This document shows positions 40,682-48,784 of a DNA stretch of 64,000 nucleotides, in pieces. The notes beneath the pieces were generated by a model that saw only the letters and a list, made by a program, of their open reading frames with translations, had not been told where the DNA came from and searched no databases. The stretch comes from WTGU01 sp965200925 (lineage in GTDB: Bacteria; Pseudomonadota; Alphaproteobacteria; UBA828). Within the stretch, counting starts at the first letter, position 1, and each line of letters begins with the position of its first letter. Position numbers and translations under genes: made by a program. The DNA lies in NCBI GenBank assembly GCA_965200925.1, contig OZ241738.1, positions 3,348,001 through 3,412,000 on the forward strand, read 5' to 3'.

Positions 40682-41167
40682 ATGAGTTCGAAGACCACCG
40701 CGACACCGGAGAACGCCCTTTCCAGGGAGGAGATCGACGCGCGGCTGGCGGCGAGCACGCTCGCCCGGCTCGCGAGCTATCGCGAAGACGGGATGATCCA
40801 TCTCACGCCGATCTGGTTCGACTGGAACGGCAGCGCGTTCCGCCTCACGCTCGGCGCCGGCCGCGTCCACCTGAAGAACCTGGCGCGGGATGCGCGCGCT
40901 TCCATCCTGATCGACCGGGACCCGCGCGTCGACGAGGGGGCCCGGGGGCTGGCGGCGGGCGCCTGGGCGATCATGTGCCGCGGCACGGCCACGCTCTCCC
41001 GCGACGAGGCGCTGATCCGCGAGGTCACCCTCGCTGTGCTGAAGAAGGCGCTGGGCCCGGCGGACGCCGAGAAATACGCCGCGCCCGTCATGGCGGAAGG
41101 CCGCACCATCGTGACCATCACGCCGCGGGACTGGCTCACCTGGGATTACAACAAGGCGGAGGACTGA
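40682..41167 (+). CDS. Pyridoxamine 5'-phosphate oxidase-like split-barrel flavoprotein
   Basis: 161 residues. LSREEIDARLAASTLARLAS, MIHLTPIWFDWNGSAFRL, HLKNLARDARASILIDRDPR and the C-terminal TIVTITPRDWLTWDYNKAED fit the small FMN/F420-binding split-barrel family. Next to F420 genes, it may use F420H2 or a haem/flavin ligand; the substrate is unknown. The ATG at 40682 is chosen. Its last 32 bp overlap the 3' end of cofD, which reads the other way. Confidence 0.82.
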   Translation: MSSKTTATPENALSREEIDARLAASTLARLASYREDGMIHLTPIWFDWNGSAFRLTLGAGRVHLKNLARDARASILIDRDPRVDEGARGLAAGAWAIMCRGTATLSRDEALIREVTLAVLKKALGPADAEKYAAPVMAEGRTIVTITPRDWLTWDYNKAED

Positions 41168-42128
41168 CCCCGGCGCGGGAATCGAGCCGCCGCGCGAAGG
41201 CAAGCACGGCGCGGGCGAGGGCTTCCTTCCCGGCGCGGTCGGTCATCACCGTCGCCGCGACCGCGACGGCGGGGCCGCCGGCTTCGATGGCGGCCGCCTG
41301 CGCGCGATCCTCTTCGTCGATCACGAAACCGTCGATCAGGCCGGCGTAGTGGCGGGCGACCGCCGCCGCGCCCGGTTCGATCCCGCGCTCGCGCATCATC
41401 TTCGCGGTGGGCCCCTTGAGCGCCCGCCCGCCCACGATGGGCGAGACCGCGACGACCGGTGCCCGACAGGCGGCGAGGGCCGTGCGCACGCCGGGCAGCG
41501 TCAGGATCGGGTCGATGCTGATATAGGGGTTCGACGGGCAGAGGACGACGGCGTCGAGGCCGGGCGCCGCCAGGGCGTCGAGAAAATCCGCGCCGGCCCG
41601 CGCCGGCCCGGCGCCGTGGTAGCGGAAGCCCAGCGCCGGCGGCGCGCAGCGCTCGCGCACGAAATAATGCTGGAACGCCATCGGTCCGTCCGGCGTCTCG
41701 ACGACGGTGGGCGCCGGGTCGTCGCTCATGGGGAGGATGCGCGGGCGAATGCCGAAGCGCGCCCGGAACGCCGCCGTGACCGCGCTCAGGCTCTCGCCCG
41801 CCCGCAGCCGGCGGGTGCGCTCCACGTGCAGGGCCAGGTCCTTGTCGCCGAGGAAGAACCATGTCTCGCCGCCGAGCGCGGCCAGCGCGTCCATGAAGGC
41901 GCGGGTATCGCCGGCCCGTCCCCAGCCGGTCTCCGGGTCGGCGAGGCCAGCTAGCGTGTAGAGCAGGGTGTCGATGTCCGGGCAGATTGTCAGGCCGAGA
42001 TGGTCGAAATCGTCGCCGGTGTTGGCGACGATGGCGAGGCTGCCCGGATCGTCCAGCGCGTCGCCCAGTCCGAGCGCCAGCTTGGCGCCGCCGACGCCGC
42101 CGGAGAGCGCGACGACGCGCCCGCTCAC
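41136..42128 (-). CDS. cofD: 2-phospho-L-lactate transferase CofD (F420 biosynthesis)
   Basis: 330 residues. VVALSGGVGGAKLALGLGDA, IVANTGDDFDHLGLTICPDI, LYTLAG, then the nucleotide-binding AVVLCPSNPYISIDPILTLP and VAVSPIVGGRALKGPTAKMM are hallmark CofD segments. It transfers a phospholactyl (or phosphoenolpyruvyl/3-phosphoglyceryl) group to Fo, making F420-0 or its dehydro form. cofE lies 33 bp upstream on the same strand. cofC and the cofGH Fo synthase genes are not in the window. Confidence 0.95.
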   Translation of the reverse strand: MSGRVVALSGGVGGAKLALGLGDALDDPGSLAIVANTGDDFDHLGLTICPDIDTLLYTLAGLADPETGWGRAGDTRAFMDALAALGGETWFFLGDKDLALHVERTRRLRAGESLSAVTAAFRARFGIRPRILPMSDDPAPTVVETPDGPMAFQHYFVRERCAPPALGFRYHGAGPARAGADFLDALAAPGLDAVVLCPSNPYISIDPILTLPGVRTALAACRAPVVAVSPIVGGRALKGPTAKMMRERGIEPGAAAVARHYAGLIDGFVIDEEDRAQAAAIEAGGPAVAVAATVMTDRAGKEALARAVLAFARRLDSRAGVSPPPCCNPR

Positions 42129-42161
42129 GGTCGATGCGGCCCGCCGCGGCCGGGGCGGCGG

Positions 42162-42947
42162 CTAGCGGAAGAGGTCATCGGCTGCGGCGCGGATCAGGGC
42201 GGCACCGGCGGCGCCGGGGCCGGCGGCGGCGAGGCCGCGCACCACCACCGCCGGCATGCCTTCGTCCGCCTCGCCCTGGAGCAGCGCGGCGGCGGCGGCC
42301 AGTTCGTCGGCGAGCGCGACCTGGGTCACCGCCAGCGGGCGGCCGAAGAGGTCGTCGCGGCCGCGCAGGTCGAGCAGCGCCGGCAGGCCGGCGGCGCCCA
42401 GCGCGAGGCCCACCGTGCCCACCCTGAAGGCGCGGCCCACGCTGTCGTTCACGATGACGGCGCAGGCGGCGCCCAGCTGCGCCTCCAGCGCCCGCCGCAG
42501 GCGCCGGGCGCTCGCGTCCGGGTCTTGCGGCAGCAGCAGCACCCGCTCGTCCGCGCCCGCCGGCTCCACGTTGGAGCTGTCGATCCCGGCGTTCGCCATG
42601 ACGAAGCCGAGCCGGTGCTCGACGACGATCACCCCCGGACGGTGGCGCAGGACACGTCGCGATTCGCGCAGGATCAATTCGACCAGGCGCGGGTCCTTCT
42701 CCGTGCGCGCGGCGAGGGCGCGGGCGCGGGTGCCGGGCGTGACGGCGGCCAGGGCGGCGTAACGCCCTTCGCTCTTGGAAACCACCTTCTGCGCGATCAC
42801 CAGGACGTCGCCCGCTTCCGCCGCAGCGCCGGCGCGGGCGAAGCCGGCGGCGACGAGGGCGGCCAGATCGTCGCCGGGCCGGACCATGGGGATACCCGGC
42901 AGCGCGAAGAGGGAAAGCGCGCGCGGACGCGAGGCGGCGGCGGTCAT
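42162..42947 (-). CDS. cofE: F420-0:gamma-glutamyl ligase CofE
   Basis: 261 residues, the single-domain form without the FMN-binding extension of actinobacterial FbiB. LFALPGIPMVRPGDDLAALV, DVLVIAQKVVSKSEGRYAAL, RHRPGVIVVEHRLGFVMANA, GIDSSNV, and IVNDSVGRAFRVGTVGLALG match CofE. It adds the glutamate tail to F420-0 with GTP. The start overlaps the stop of the upstream PPOX gene by 4 bp, so the F420 genes are translationally linked. Confidence 0.94.
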   Translation of the reverse strand: MTAAASRPRALSLFALPGIPMVRPGDDLAALVAAGFARAGAAAEAGDVLVIAQKVVSKSEGRYAALAAVTPGTRARALAARTEKDPRLVELILRESRRVLRHRPGVIVVEHRLGFVMANAGIDSSNVEPAGADERVLLLPQDPDASARRLRRALEAQLGAACAVIVNDSVGRAFRVGTVGLALGAAGLPALLDLRGRDDLFGRPLAVTQVALADELAAAAALLQGEADEGMPAVVVRGLAAAGPGAAGAALIRAAADDLFR

Positions 42948-43393
42948 GGCGCGGCCTCGCGTCCGCCCGCCGCGCTCCAGCCGGTCACCCGCTCGATCCG
43001 GATCGCGATCACGGGAAGCGCGGCCAAGTCCATCGCCGCGAGCTGCCGGTGCTTGGCGCGAAGCCGTCGCTGCGCGTCGTCACGTTCCGGGCCGCTTTCG
43101 AGCAGTTCCGCCCGCCCGCGCACCATGACCCAGCGGAGCGCGCTCCAGTCGGAGTCGTCGTAATGGTCGGCGACGAAGGCCACGGACGGGTTCTCCGCGA
43201 TGTTGCGCAGGCGCTTGAGCGGCGCGCCGCTCTTCGGCTTCCGGTCGATGGTGATATAGACGGTCGCGTCGGCGAGGGCGAAGCAGACCGGCACGACGTG
43301 GGGCGCGCCGGCGGCGTCGGCAGTCGCCAGATGCGCGACGCGGCGGCGGCGCAGGAAATCGCGCGCGCAAGCGTCCGGGAGGCCTGCGCCCAT
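42944..43393 (-). CDS. PPOX-class F420-dependent protein (TIGR03668-like)
   Basis: 149 residues. RRRRVAHLATADAAGAPHVV, PVCFALADATVYITIDRKPK, KRLRNIAENPSVAFVADHYD and DWSALRWVMVRGRAELLE match the subgroup of split-barrel proteins that co-occur with F420 synthesis (Rv0121-like). It probably binds F420 and either stores or uses the reduced cofactor. It lies between the LLM oxidoreductase and cofE in an operon. ATG at 43393, without a strong SD. Confidence 0.85.
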   Translation of the reverse strand: MGAGLPDACARDFLRRRRVAHLATADAAGAPHVVPVCFALADATVYITIDRKPKSGAPLKRLRNIAENPSVAFVADHYDDSDWSALRWVMVRGRAELLESGPERDDAQRRLRAKHRQLAAMDLAALPVIAIRIERVTGWSAAGGREAAP

Positions 43394-43410
43394 ATCGCCT
43401 GCGTCGGCGA

Positions 43411-44277
43411 TCAGTGGTCCGTGAGGGCGTTCTTGACCCGCTCGATGCAGGCGATATGAGCGCGCGGCGAGTCGAGGCCTGCGCCCATCGTGTTGACCGA
43501 GAAGTGGGTGGCGCCCAGCGCCTTCCAGCCTGCCGCCTCGGCGCGCCATTGCTCGGGCGTCTTGTCGCCCACGTTCAACCAGGTCTCGATGCCTACGGAC
43601 GCAGGCTCGCGGCCGGCTTCGCGGACGTAGCCGCGGAACTTCTCCACCTCCGCGGCACCCGCATCGTCCGGCGCGAAGAGCGGGAACCAGCCGTCGCCCA
43701 GCTGCGCGATGCGCCGCAGGCCGGCGTCCGCGTGGCCGCCGAACCACAGCGGAATCGGGCGCTGAGCCGGTAACGGGTTCAGGCCGGCGTCGGTGATCCT
43801 GTGGTCGCGCCCGTCGAAGGTCACGAGTTCGCGGGTCCAGAGCGCGCGCAGGACCTCGACCTGCTCCTCGATCCGCCGCCCGCGGTCGCGGAAGTCCATG
43901 CCGAGGGCCTCGTATTCGACGTGATTCCAGCCGACGGCGACGCCCAGCCTGAGCTTGCCGCCGCACAGGACGTCGAGGGTCGCCGCCTGCTTGGCGACCA
44001 GCGCCGTCTGCCGTTGCGGCAGGATGATGATGCCGGTGACGAATTCGAGACGCGGGGCGGCGGCGGCGAGGAAGCCGAACAGCACGAACGGCTCGTGGAA
44101 CGCATCGGTGTGCCTGTAGGGGCCGCGCAGCGTGTGCGTGGCGGCGTTGCCGCCCAGCACGTGGTCGAAGGCGAGGACGTGGCGGTATCCCAGCCCCTCG
44201 GCGGCCTGCGCGTAGTCGCGCACCACCGCGGGATCGTTGCCGATCTCAGTCTGCGGATAGACGACACCCAGACGCAT
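43411..44277 (-). CDS. LLM-class F420-dependent oxidoreductase
   Basis: 288 residues, luciferase-like monooxygenase TIM barrel. MRLGVVYPQTEIGNDPAVVR, LAFDHVLGG, VTGIIILPQRQTALVAKQAA, LRLGVAVGWNHVEYEALGMD and IPLWFGGHADAGLRRIAQLG are typical of the F420 subgroup with few FMN-type features. It would transfer hydride between F420 and an organic substrate. ATG at 44277 has GGGGGAGG upstream. First gene of the probable operon LLM-PPOX-cofE-cofD. Confidence 0.9.
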   Translation of the reverse strand: MRLGVVYPQTEIGNDPAVVRDYAQAAEGLGYRHVLAFDHVLGGNAATHTLRGPYRHTDAFHEPFVLFGFLAAAAPRLEFVTGIIILPQRQTALVAKQAATLDVLCGGKLRLGVAVGWNHVEYEALGMDFRDRGRRIEEQVEVLRALWTRELVTFDGRDHRITDAGLNPLPAQRPIPLWFGGHADAGLRRIAQLGDGWFPLFAPDDAGAAEVEKFRGYVREAGREPASVGIETWLNVGDKTPEQWRAEAAGWKALGATHFSVNTMGAGLDSPRAHIACIERVKNALTDH

Positions 44278-44326
44278 GCGGAGCCTCCCCCGACCGGCGC
44301 CGCGCGCCACCGCCGGCACGCAGCGC

Positions 44327-44989
44327 TCAGCCGCACTTCTCGACCTCGATATTGCGTTCGGCGCGGCCTGTCTGCCCGACATAGCCGTCGTAGATCAACC
44401 GCGACTCGCCGAGCCGCCGGTAATGGTAGCAGAAACGACCGCCCGCCTCGCGGCAGACGCTGACATTGGCGCCGTCTGTGGTCACGGTCCATTCCTCCGA
44501 CCAGGTCTTGTCGTAGGCGACGCGGTCGAACACCAGGCCGGGGTCGTCGCGCGCGCAATCCATTCGCCACGTTCCAAGGAGCCACGCGGCGACGAAGTCC
44601 ACCTCACGCGGGGCGGCGGATTCGACGGCGGGTTCGAGGGCTTCCGTCTTGACCGCTTCCAGCGCGGCGTTCAGGCGCGCGAGGAGCACCGGAGAGGCGG
44701 CGCCGTCGGGCGCGAGCCCGGCCGCGATCTGGAAATCGCCGATGGCGGCCCGCGTCTTCGGCCCGGCCACGCCGTCGATGGGGCCCGGATCGTAGCCGAG
44801 CGCGGCCAGCCCTTCCTGCACCGCGCGCACGAGATCACGCGCCGGCGCGGCCTCCGCCTGGGCGAGGCGCAGGACGACGGCGGCGGCGCGGGCGGGGCCG
44901 GGCTCCGGGGGCGCTGGCGCGCCTGCCGCCAGCGCCGGCGGCGCGAGCGCGAGGAGGAAGGCGAGGGCGTCGCGGCCGTGTACAGGCAT
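44327..44989 (-). CDS. Secreted peptidoglycan-binding-domain protein
   Basis: 220 residues. An N-terminal hydrophobic stretch ending LALAPPALAAGAPAP is a probable signal peptide. Residues ~55-110 form a PG_binding_1 domain (VQEGLAALGYDPGPIDGVAG and TRAAIGDFQIAAGLAPDG). The C-terminal part (WLLGTWRMDCARDDPGLVF; GGRFCYHYRRLGES) contains four Cys, likely disulfide-bonded, and a lipocalin-like short beta domain. It probably sits in the periplasm; the function of the C-terminal part is unknown. Confidence 0.75.
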   Translation of the reverse strand: MPVHGRDALAFLLALAPPALAAGAPAPPEPGPARAAAVVLRLAQAEAAPARDLVRAVQEGLAALGYDPGPIDGVAGPKTRAAIGDFQIAAGLAPDGAASPVLLARLNAALEAVKTEALEPAVESAAPREVDFVAAWLLGTWRMDCARDDPGLVFDRVAYDKTWSEEWTVTTDGANVSVCREAGGRFCYHYRRLGESRLIYDGYVGQTGRAERNIEVEKCG

Positions 44990-45121
44990 GGAATCGCTTC
45001 CGCTTTCCCGCGGGTCGAGACGCCGGCCCGCGGGCGCCTCTCCCGATCGTTCATGCTACCATGGCCGGCACAGGCGCGGCCGGCCGGGCCGCGCCAATTC
45101 CATCGCCAGGGGAGGGGAGAG

Positions 45122-45604
45122 ATGGCGGAAGGCGACGCATGGCGCGGCAAGGTCGGCGGCATGAACGACGCGGAGGTGGAGGCATTCCTCGCGGAGCCCC
45201 ACCTTTGTCGGCTCGCCTGCCTCGACGAGGAGGGTTGGCCCTATGTCGTGCCGGTCTGGTACGAATATCGCGACGGCGGCTTCTACATCGTCCCGCGCGC
45301 GCGCTCCGTCTGGGCCGGGCACATCCAGCGGGACCCGCGGGTCCACCTCTGCATCGACGTCTGGGAGACGATGCGGAAGGTGATGGCCAGAGGCCGCGCC
45401 GAAGTCGTCGAGGAACCCAATACCGGCGGCCGCTGGGTGGAGATCGCCACCGCAATGTCCCTGCGCTATCTGGGCGAGGACGGGCCGAAATATCTGGAGC
45501 CGACCCTGGTCGAGCCGCGCTGGCTCCTCTTCATGCGCCCGGAGAAGCGGCTCACCTGGCAAGGCGTCGACTGGGCCGGCCGGTACAAGCACGCGGAATG
45601 GTGA
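45122..45604 (+). CDS. Pyridoxamine 5'-phosphate oxidase-like flavoprotein
   Basis: 160 residues. GGMNDAEVEAFLAEPHLCRL, GWPYVVPVWYEYRDGGFYIV, SVWAGHIQRDPRVHLCIDVW and RAEVVEE place it in the split-barrel PPOX-like family, a third member in 5 kb. The C-terminus (PRWLLFMRPEKRLTWQGVDW) is characteristic of the subgroup with an extended tail. ATG at 45122 has GGGGAGGGGAGAG upstream. PhzF follows 49 bp later. Confidence 0.82.
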   Translation: MAEGDAWRGKVGGMNDAEVEAFLAEPHLCRLACLDEEGWPYVVPVWYEYRDGGFYIVPRARSVWAGHIQRDPRVHLCIDVWETMRKVMARGRAEVVEEPNTGGRWVEIATAMSLRYLGEDGPKYLEPTLVEPRWLLFMRPEKRLTWQGVDWAGRYKHAEW

Positions 45605-45653
45605 CCGCGGCCCCGCCGCTCGGGAGGGGCCTCCTCGCCGCCGGAGAGGGAGC

Positions 45654-46439
45654 GTGACACTCCGGCTGCTCCAGGTCGACACCTTCACCGACCGGGTGCT
45701 CGGTGGCAATCCGGCGGCGGTCTGCCCGCTCGACGCCTGGCTGGACGACGTCACGATGCAGGCCATCGCGGCAGAGAACAACCTGTCGGAAACGGCGTTC
45801 CTCGTGCCTGAAGGGGAGGGCTACGGGCTGCGCTGGTTCACGCCCAATGTCGAGGTCGATCTCTGCGGCCACGCCACCCTCGCCGCCGGGTTTGTCGTGT
45901 TCGAGGAATTGCGGCCAGGCAGCGCCCGGGTCGCCTTCGAGACCCGGAGCGGGCGGCTCACGGTGGTCCGCGAGGGCGCCGATCTGGTCATGGATTTCCC
46001 CGCCCAGCCGGCGCGGCCGGTGGCCCCGCCGCCGGTGCTCGCGCGCGGCCTCGGCGCGGTGCCGGCCGAGGCGCTCGCCGGCACCGACTATATCGCGGTG
46101 TTCGACGACGCGGCGGCGGTGGCCGGGCTCCGCCCCGATTCCGGCGCGTTGACGCGGCTCGACCGGCGCGGGGTCGTGGCGACCGCGCCGGGCGGGGACG
46201 CCGATTACGTCCTGCGCTTCTTCGCGCCCAAGAACGCGGTGCAGGAAGATCCGGTCACGGGCAACGTGCAGACCGCGCTCGCGCCCTACTGGGCCCGCAG
46301 GCTCGGCAAGCGGCGACTCTCGGTGCGCCAGCTTTCCGCGCGCGGCGGGACGATGGTCTGTGAGGATCGCGGGGAGCGGGTTTCCATCGCCGGGCGGGCG
46401 GTGCTCTACATGGATGCCCGTCTGTCGATCGGCGGCTGA
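45654..46439 (+). CDS. PhzF-family isomerase-like protein
   Basis: 261 residues. Two-lobed diaminopimelate-epimerase-like fold: LLQVDTFTDRVLGGNPAAVC, catalytic Glu in ENNLSETAFLV, LRWFTPNVEVDLCGHATLAA, and the second-lobe FFAPKNAVQEDPVTGNVQTA. The last is usually EDPVTGSAH; here GNV replaces GSA, so the substrate pocket differs. Reactions in the family are proton-shuttling isomerisations; no phenazine genes are nearby. GTG start with GGAGAGGGAG upstream. Its 3' end overlaps the DksA-like gene on the other strand by 34 bp. Confidence 0.88.
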   Translation: MTLRLLQVDTFTDRVLGGNPAAVCPLDAWLDDVTMQAIAAENNLSETAFLVPEGEGYGLRWFTPNVEVDLCGHATLAAGFVVFEELRPGSARVAFETRSGRLTVVREGADLVMDFPAQPARPVAPPPVLARGLGAVPAEALAGTDYIAVFDDAAAVAGLRPDSGALTRLDRRGVVATAPGGDADYVLRFFAPKNAVQEDPVTGNVQTALAPYWARRLGKRRLSVRQLSARGGTMVCEDRGERVSIAGRAVLYMDARLSIGG

Positions 46440-46777
46440 AGGCCGGTATAGCCGGCGCAATCGACGCAGCGGTCGATGGTCGGGTCGATGGCGAGGCGCT
46501 TGGCCGGGATGCGCTCGCCGCAATCGGCGCAGAAGCCATACGCGCCCTCGTCGAGGCGTCGCAGCGCCGACGCGATGAGGGGCAGCCGTGCGCGGCGGCG
46601 CGCCTCGACCGACTGTGCCATCGCCTGGACCTGCATGGCATCCATGCGCGACAACCGGCCCACGCTCTGCTGGTCGAGTTCAACCGGACGGCGCTCGCCG
46701 GCCGCCGAATCGCTGAGGGCGAGCAACGCGTCGCGCTCCCGGCAGAGGCGCCGCCTGATCTTCTCCACGCCGCGCAT
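46406..46777 (-). CDS. TraR/DksA-type zinc-finger protein
   Basis: 123 residues. An N-terminal helical part (RRLCRERDALLALSDSAAGE) leads into RRRARLPLIASALRRLDEGA, then the zinc finger YGFCADCGERIPAKRLAIDP with the second pair CVDC. This is the DksA/TraR pattern: a coiled coil that enters the RNA polymerase secondary channel plus a Cys4 finger. It is shorter than DksA, and no DxxDxA tip is apparent, so it is a paralogue. It is convergent with PhzF and divergent from the epimerase gene. Confidence 0.85.
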   Translation of the reverse strand: MRGVEKIRRRLCRERDALLALSDSAAGERRPVELDQQSVGRLSRMDAMQVQAMAQSVEARRRARLPLIASALRRLDEGAYGFCADCGERIPAKRLAIDPTIDRCVDCAGYTGLQPPIDRRASM

Positions 46778-46918
46778 AGGCGGATTATAGTCCGAACAAT
46801 TATGGGCTCGTCGAGGACCGAGAAGCGCAGGAAGCGAGGTGCATGATGCACGCCCCGCACCCTTGCGCCCCCGCCCGCCCCGCCGCAGGCTGGCGGGCGA
46901 CGGGGCATGGAGGGCGGC

Positions 46919-47839
46919 ATGGCGCAGGCGGCGGTCGTGGTGACCGGGGCGGCGGGGCTGATCGGGTTCGCCGTCGCCGCGCGACTCGCCCGCGCCGGGC
47001 GCGCGACGGTCGGCACCGATCGCATCGCGCCGCGGGAAGAGGGCGGTTTCCGGTCGGTCGAAGCCGCGCTCACGGATGTCCACAAGCTCCACGAAATCTG
47101 CGCCGGCGACGTCGCGGCCATCGTCCATTGCGGGGCGGTCTCCGGCCCGATGCTCGGGCGCGACAACCCGCGCGCGGTGGTCGAGACCAATGTCGCCGGC
47201 ACCGCCAACCTGCTCGAAATCGCCCGCCAGAGAGGCGCGCGCCTGGTGTTCTGCTCGTCCACCTCGGCCTACGGGAACACGCCGCCGGGCCTCGATCCGG
47301 TGCCGGAGACGGCGCCGCTCGCGGCCGCGGACATCTACGGCGCCACCAAGGCGGCCGGCGACATCCTGGCCCGTGCCTACGCCGCGCAGACCGGCCTCGA
47401 CGCCATCGTGCTGCGCTTCTCGTGGGTCTACGGCCCGCGTCGGCGGACGCCCTGCGTGCTGCGTGCGATGATCCAGGACGCGCAGGCTGGGCGACCGACC
47501 CGCCTCTCTTACGGCCGCGGGTTCACCCGCCAGTACGTTCATGTCGATGACGCGGTGAGCGCCGTGATTGCGGCCCTCGACGCTGGCGAGGTCGGGCCGG
47601 CGCGGGCGTTCAACGTCACCGGGGGCGAACGGCTGGATTTCGCCGAGATCGCCGGGACGGTGCGCGCTGCGCTGCCCGAGGCCCGCATCGAACTCGGTGA
47701 GGGCGCGGACCCGGAGGATCAGAGCCACGGACGGTTCGACATCGCCGCGGCCGAGCGCGTCTTGGGTTGGCGACCCCGGATCGGCTTCCCGGAAGGCGTC
47801 CGCGCCTATGCGCGCTGGCTCGCGGACCATCCCGTGTAG
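46919..47839 (+). CDS. NAD-dependent epimerase/dehydratase (extended SDR)
   Basis: 306 residues from the ATG at 46919 (GGAGGGCGGC upstream; an ATG four codons earlier overlaps this SD). Motifs: VTGAAGLIGFAVAARLARAG (NAD binding), FCSSTSAYG, catalytic YxxxK as YGATKAAGD, and FSWVYGPRRRTP. It would oxidise, reduce or epimerise a nucleotide sugar or small polyol. The product of the next gene on the same strand (racemase-like) may share a pathway. Confidence 0.88.
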   Translation: MAQAAVVVTGAAGLIGFAVAARLARAGRATVGTDRIAPREEGGFRSVEAALTDVHKLHEICAGDVAAIVHCGAVSGPMLGRDNPRAVVETNVAGTANLLEIARQRGARLVFCSSTSAYGNTPPGLDPVPETAPLAAADIYGATKAAGDILARAYAAQTGLDAIVLRFSWVYGPRRRTPCVLRAMIQDAQAGRPTRLSYGRGFTRQYVHVDDAVSAVIAALDAGEVGPARAFNVTGGERLDFAEIAGTVRAALPEARIELGEGADPEDQSHGRFDIAAAERVLGWRPRIGFPEGVRAYARWLADHPV

Positions 47840-47881
47840 CGTACGGGCGCCGGAGAGAACGTCCACAGGGAGGATCGGGAC

Positions 47882-48676
47882 ATGCCACGCGCTGCGGTGA
47901 TCGTGCCGTTTCCATTCGACGAGGAGGGCCTCGACTACAGACGCGCCGAGATGACGCAGGTCACGCTCTCGCCCGACATCACCTTCGACTACAAGCCGCT
48001 CAAGGCGGGTCCGAAGCACTTCCTCGGGCGCCACGACGAGATGCTCATCGAGTTCGCGATCTTCGAGGCCGGGATCGCCCTGGCCGAGGAGGGATACGAC
48101 GCCATCACCGTCAACACGCTGAGCGATTCCGGGATCGCCGAATTGCGCGCGGTGCTGGACATCCCCGTGGTCTCGAACGGCAAGGCGTCGTTCCTCTACG
48201 CCCTCACCCTCGGCACCCGGTTCTCGGTGATCGTGCAGACCGACCCCGCTTATCCCCAGTACACGGATGCCGGGTTGGCCTTCTACAGGAACCTCATGAA
48301 GAAATTCGAGGTCTCGCAGTTCTGCGCCTCGATCGAGCTGTTCGAGGCCAGGTCGGACATGAAGGCGCTGTTCACGGGCCGCGAGGCGGAAGTCTTCCCC
48401 AGGATGAAGACGGCATGTGAGAACGGCCTCGCCAAGGGCGCCGACGTGATCGTGCTGGGCTCGACGACGCTCTCGCAGGCAGGGCCGTATCTTTCCGAGA
48501 ACCTGCCGGTGCCGGTGGTCAACCCGGGCCCGCTCGCCCTCAAGATGGTGGAGACGGTGCTGGGCCTGGGCCATCGCCACAGCCCGGTGGCCCATCCCCG
48601 GCCGGCGCTGCCCCGCCCCCGGATGATCCACGCCATGATGGACGCCGCCCGCGCGCATCAGGAGGCGGACGAGTGA
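47882..48676 (+). CDS. Asp/Glu/hydantoin racemase-like protein lacking both catalytic cysteines
   Basis: 264 residues. The overall pattern of the Asp/Glu/hydantoin racemase fold is present: EEGYDAITVNTLSDSGIAEL and GADVIVLGSTTLSQAGPYLS are in the positions of the two catalytic-Cys motifs (C-x-D and GCT). Here these are Ser81 (LSDSG) and Ser194 (LGSTT). Normal length, start ATG at 47882 with GGGAGG upstream. It may be a non-racemising member (for example a decarboxylase-like or binding protein). It is 42 bp downstream of the epimerase. Confidence 0.75.
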   Translation: MPRAAVIVPFPFDEEGLDYRRAEMTQVTLSPDITFDYKPLKAGPKHFLGRHDEMLIEFAIFEAGIALAEEGYDAITVNTLSDSGIAELRAVLDIPVVSNGKASFLYALTLGTRFSVIVQTDPAYPQYTDAGLAFYRNLMKKFEVSQFCASIELFEARSDMKALFTGREAEVFPRMKTACENGLAKGADVIVLGSTTLSQAGPYLSENLPVPVVNPGPLALKMVETVLGLGHRHSPVAHPRPALPRPRMIHAMMDAARAHQEADE

Positions 48677-48784
48677 GCGGCCCGGTCCCGGGAGGGCGGC
48701 GCCCGTGACCGTGGGCGCGGCCTTTCCCGGGCGTTGCATCGCCACGCCGGAATGCGCGTTCGCCGGGCGAGCGCCCGCGCGGCG

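Noticed and set aside
36813..40685. 1290-codon plus-strand frame opposite the CydDC-like exporter
   Set aside because: The minus strand has two complete ABC transporter halves; the plus frame lacks motifs and is Gln/Arg/Gly-rich.
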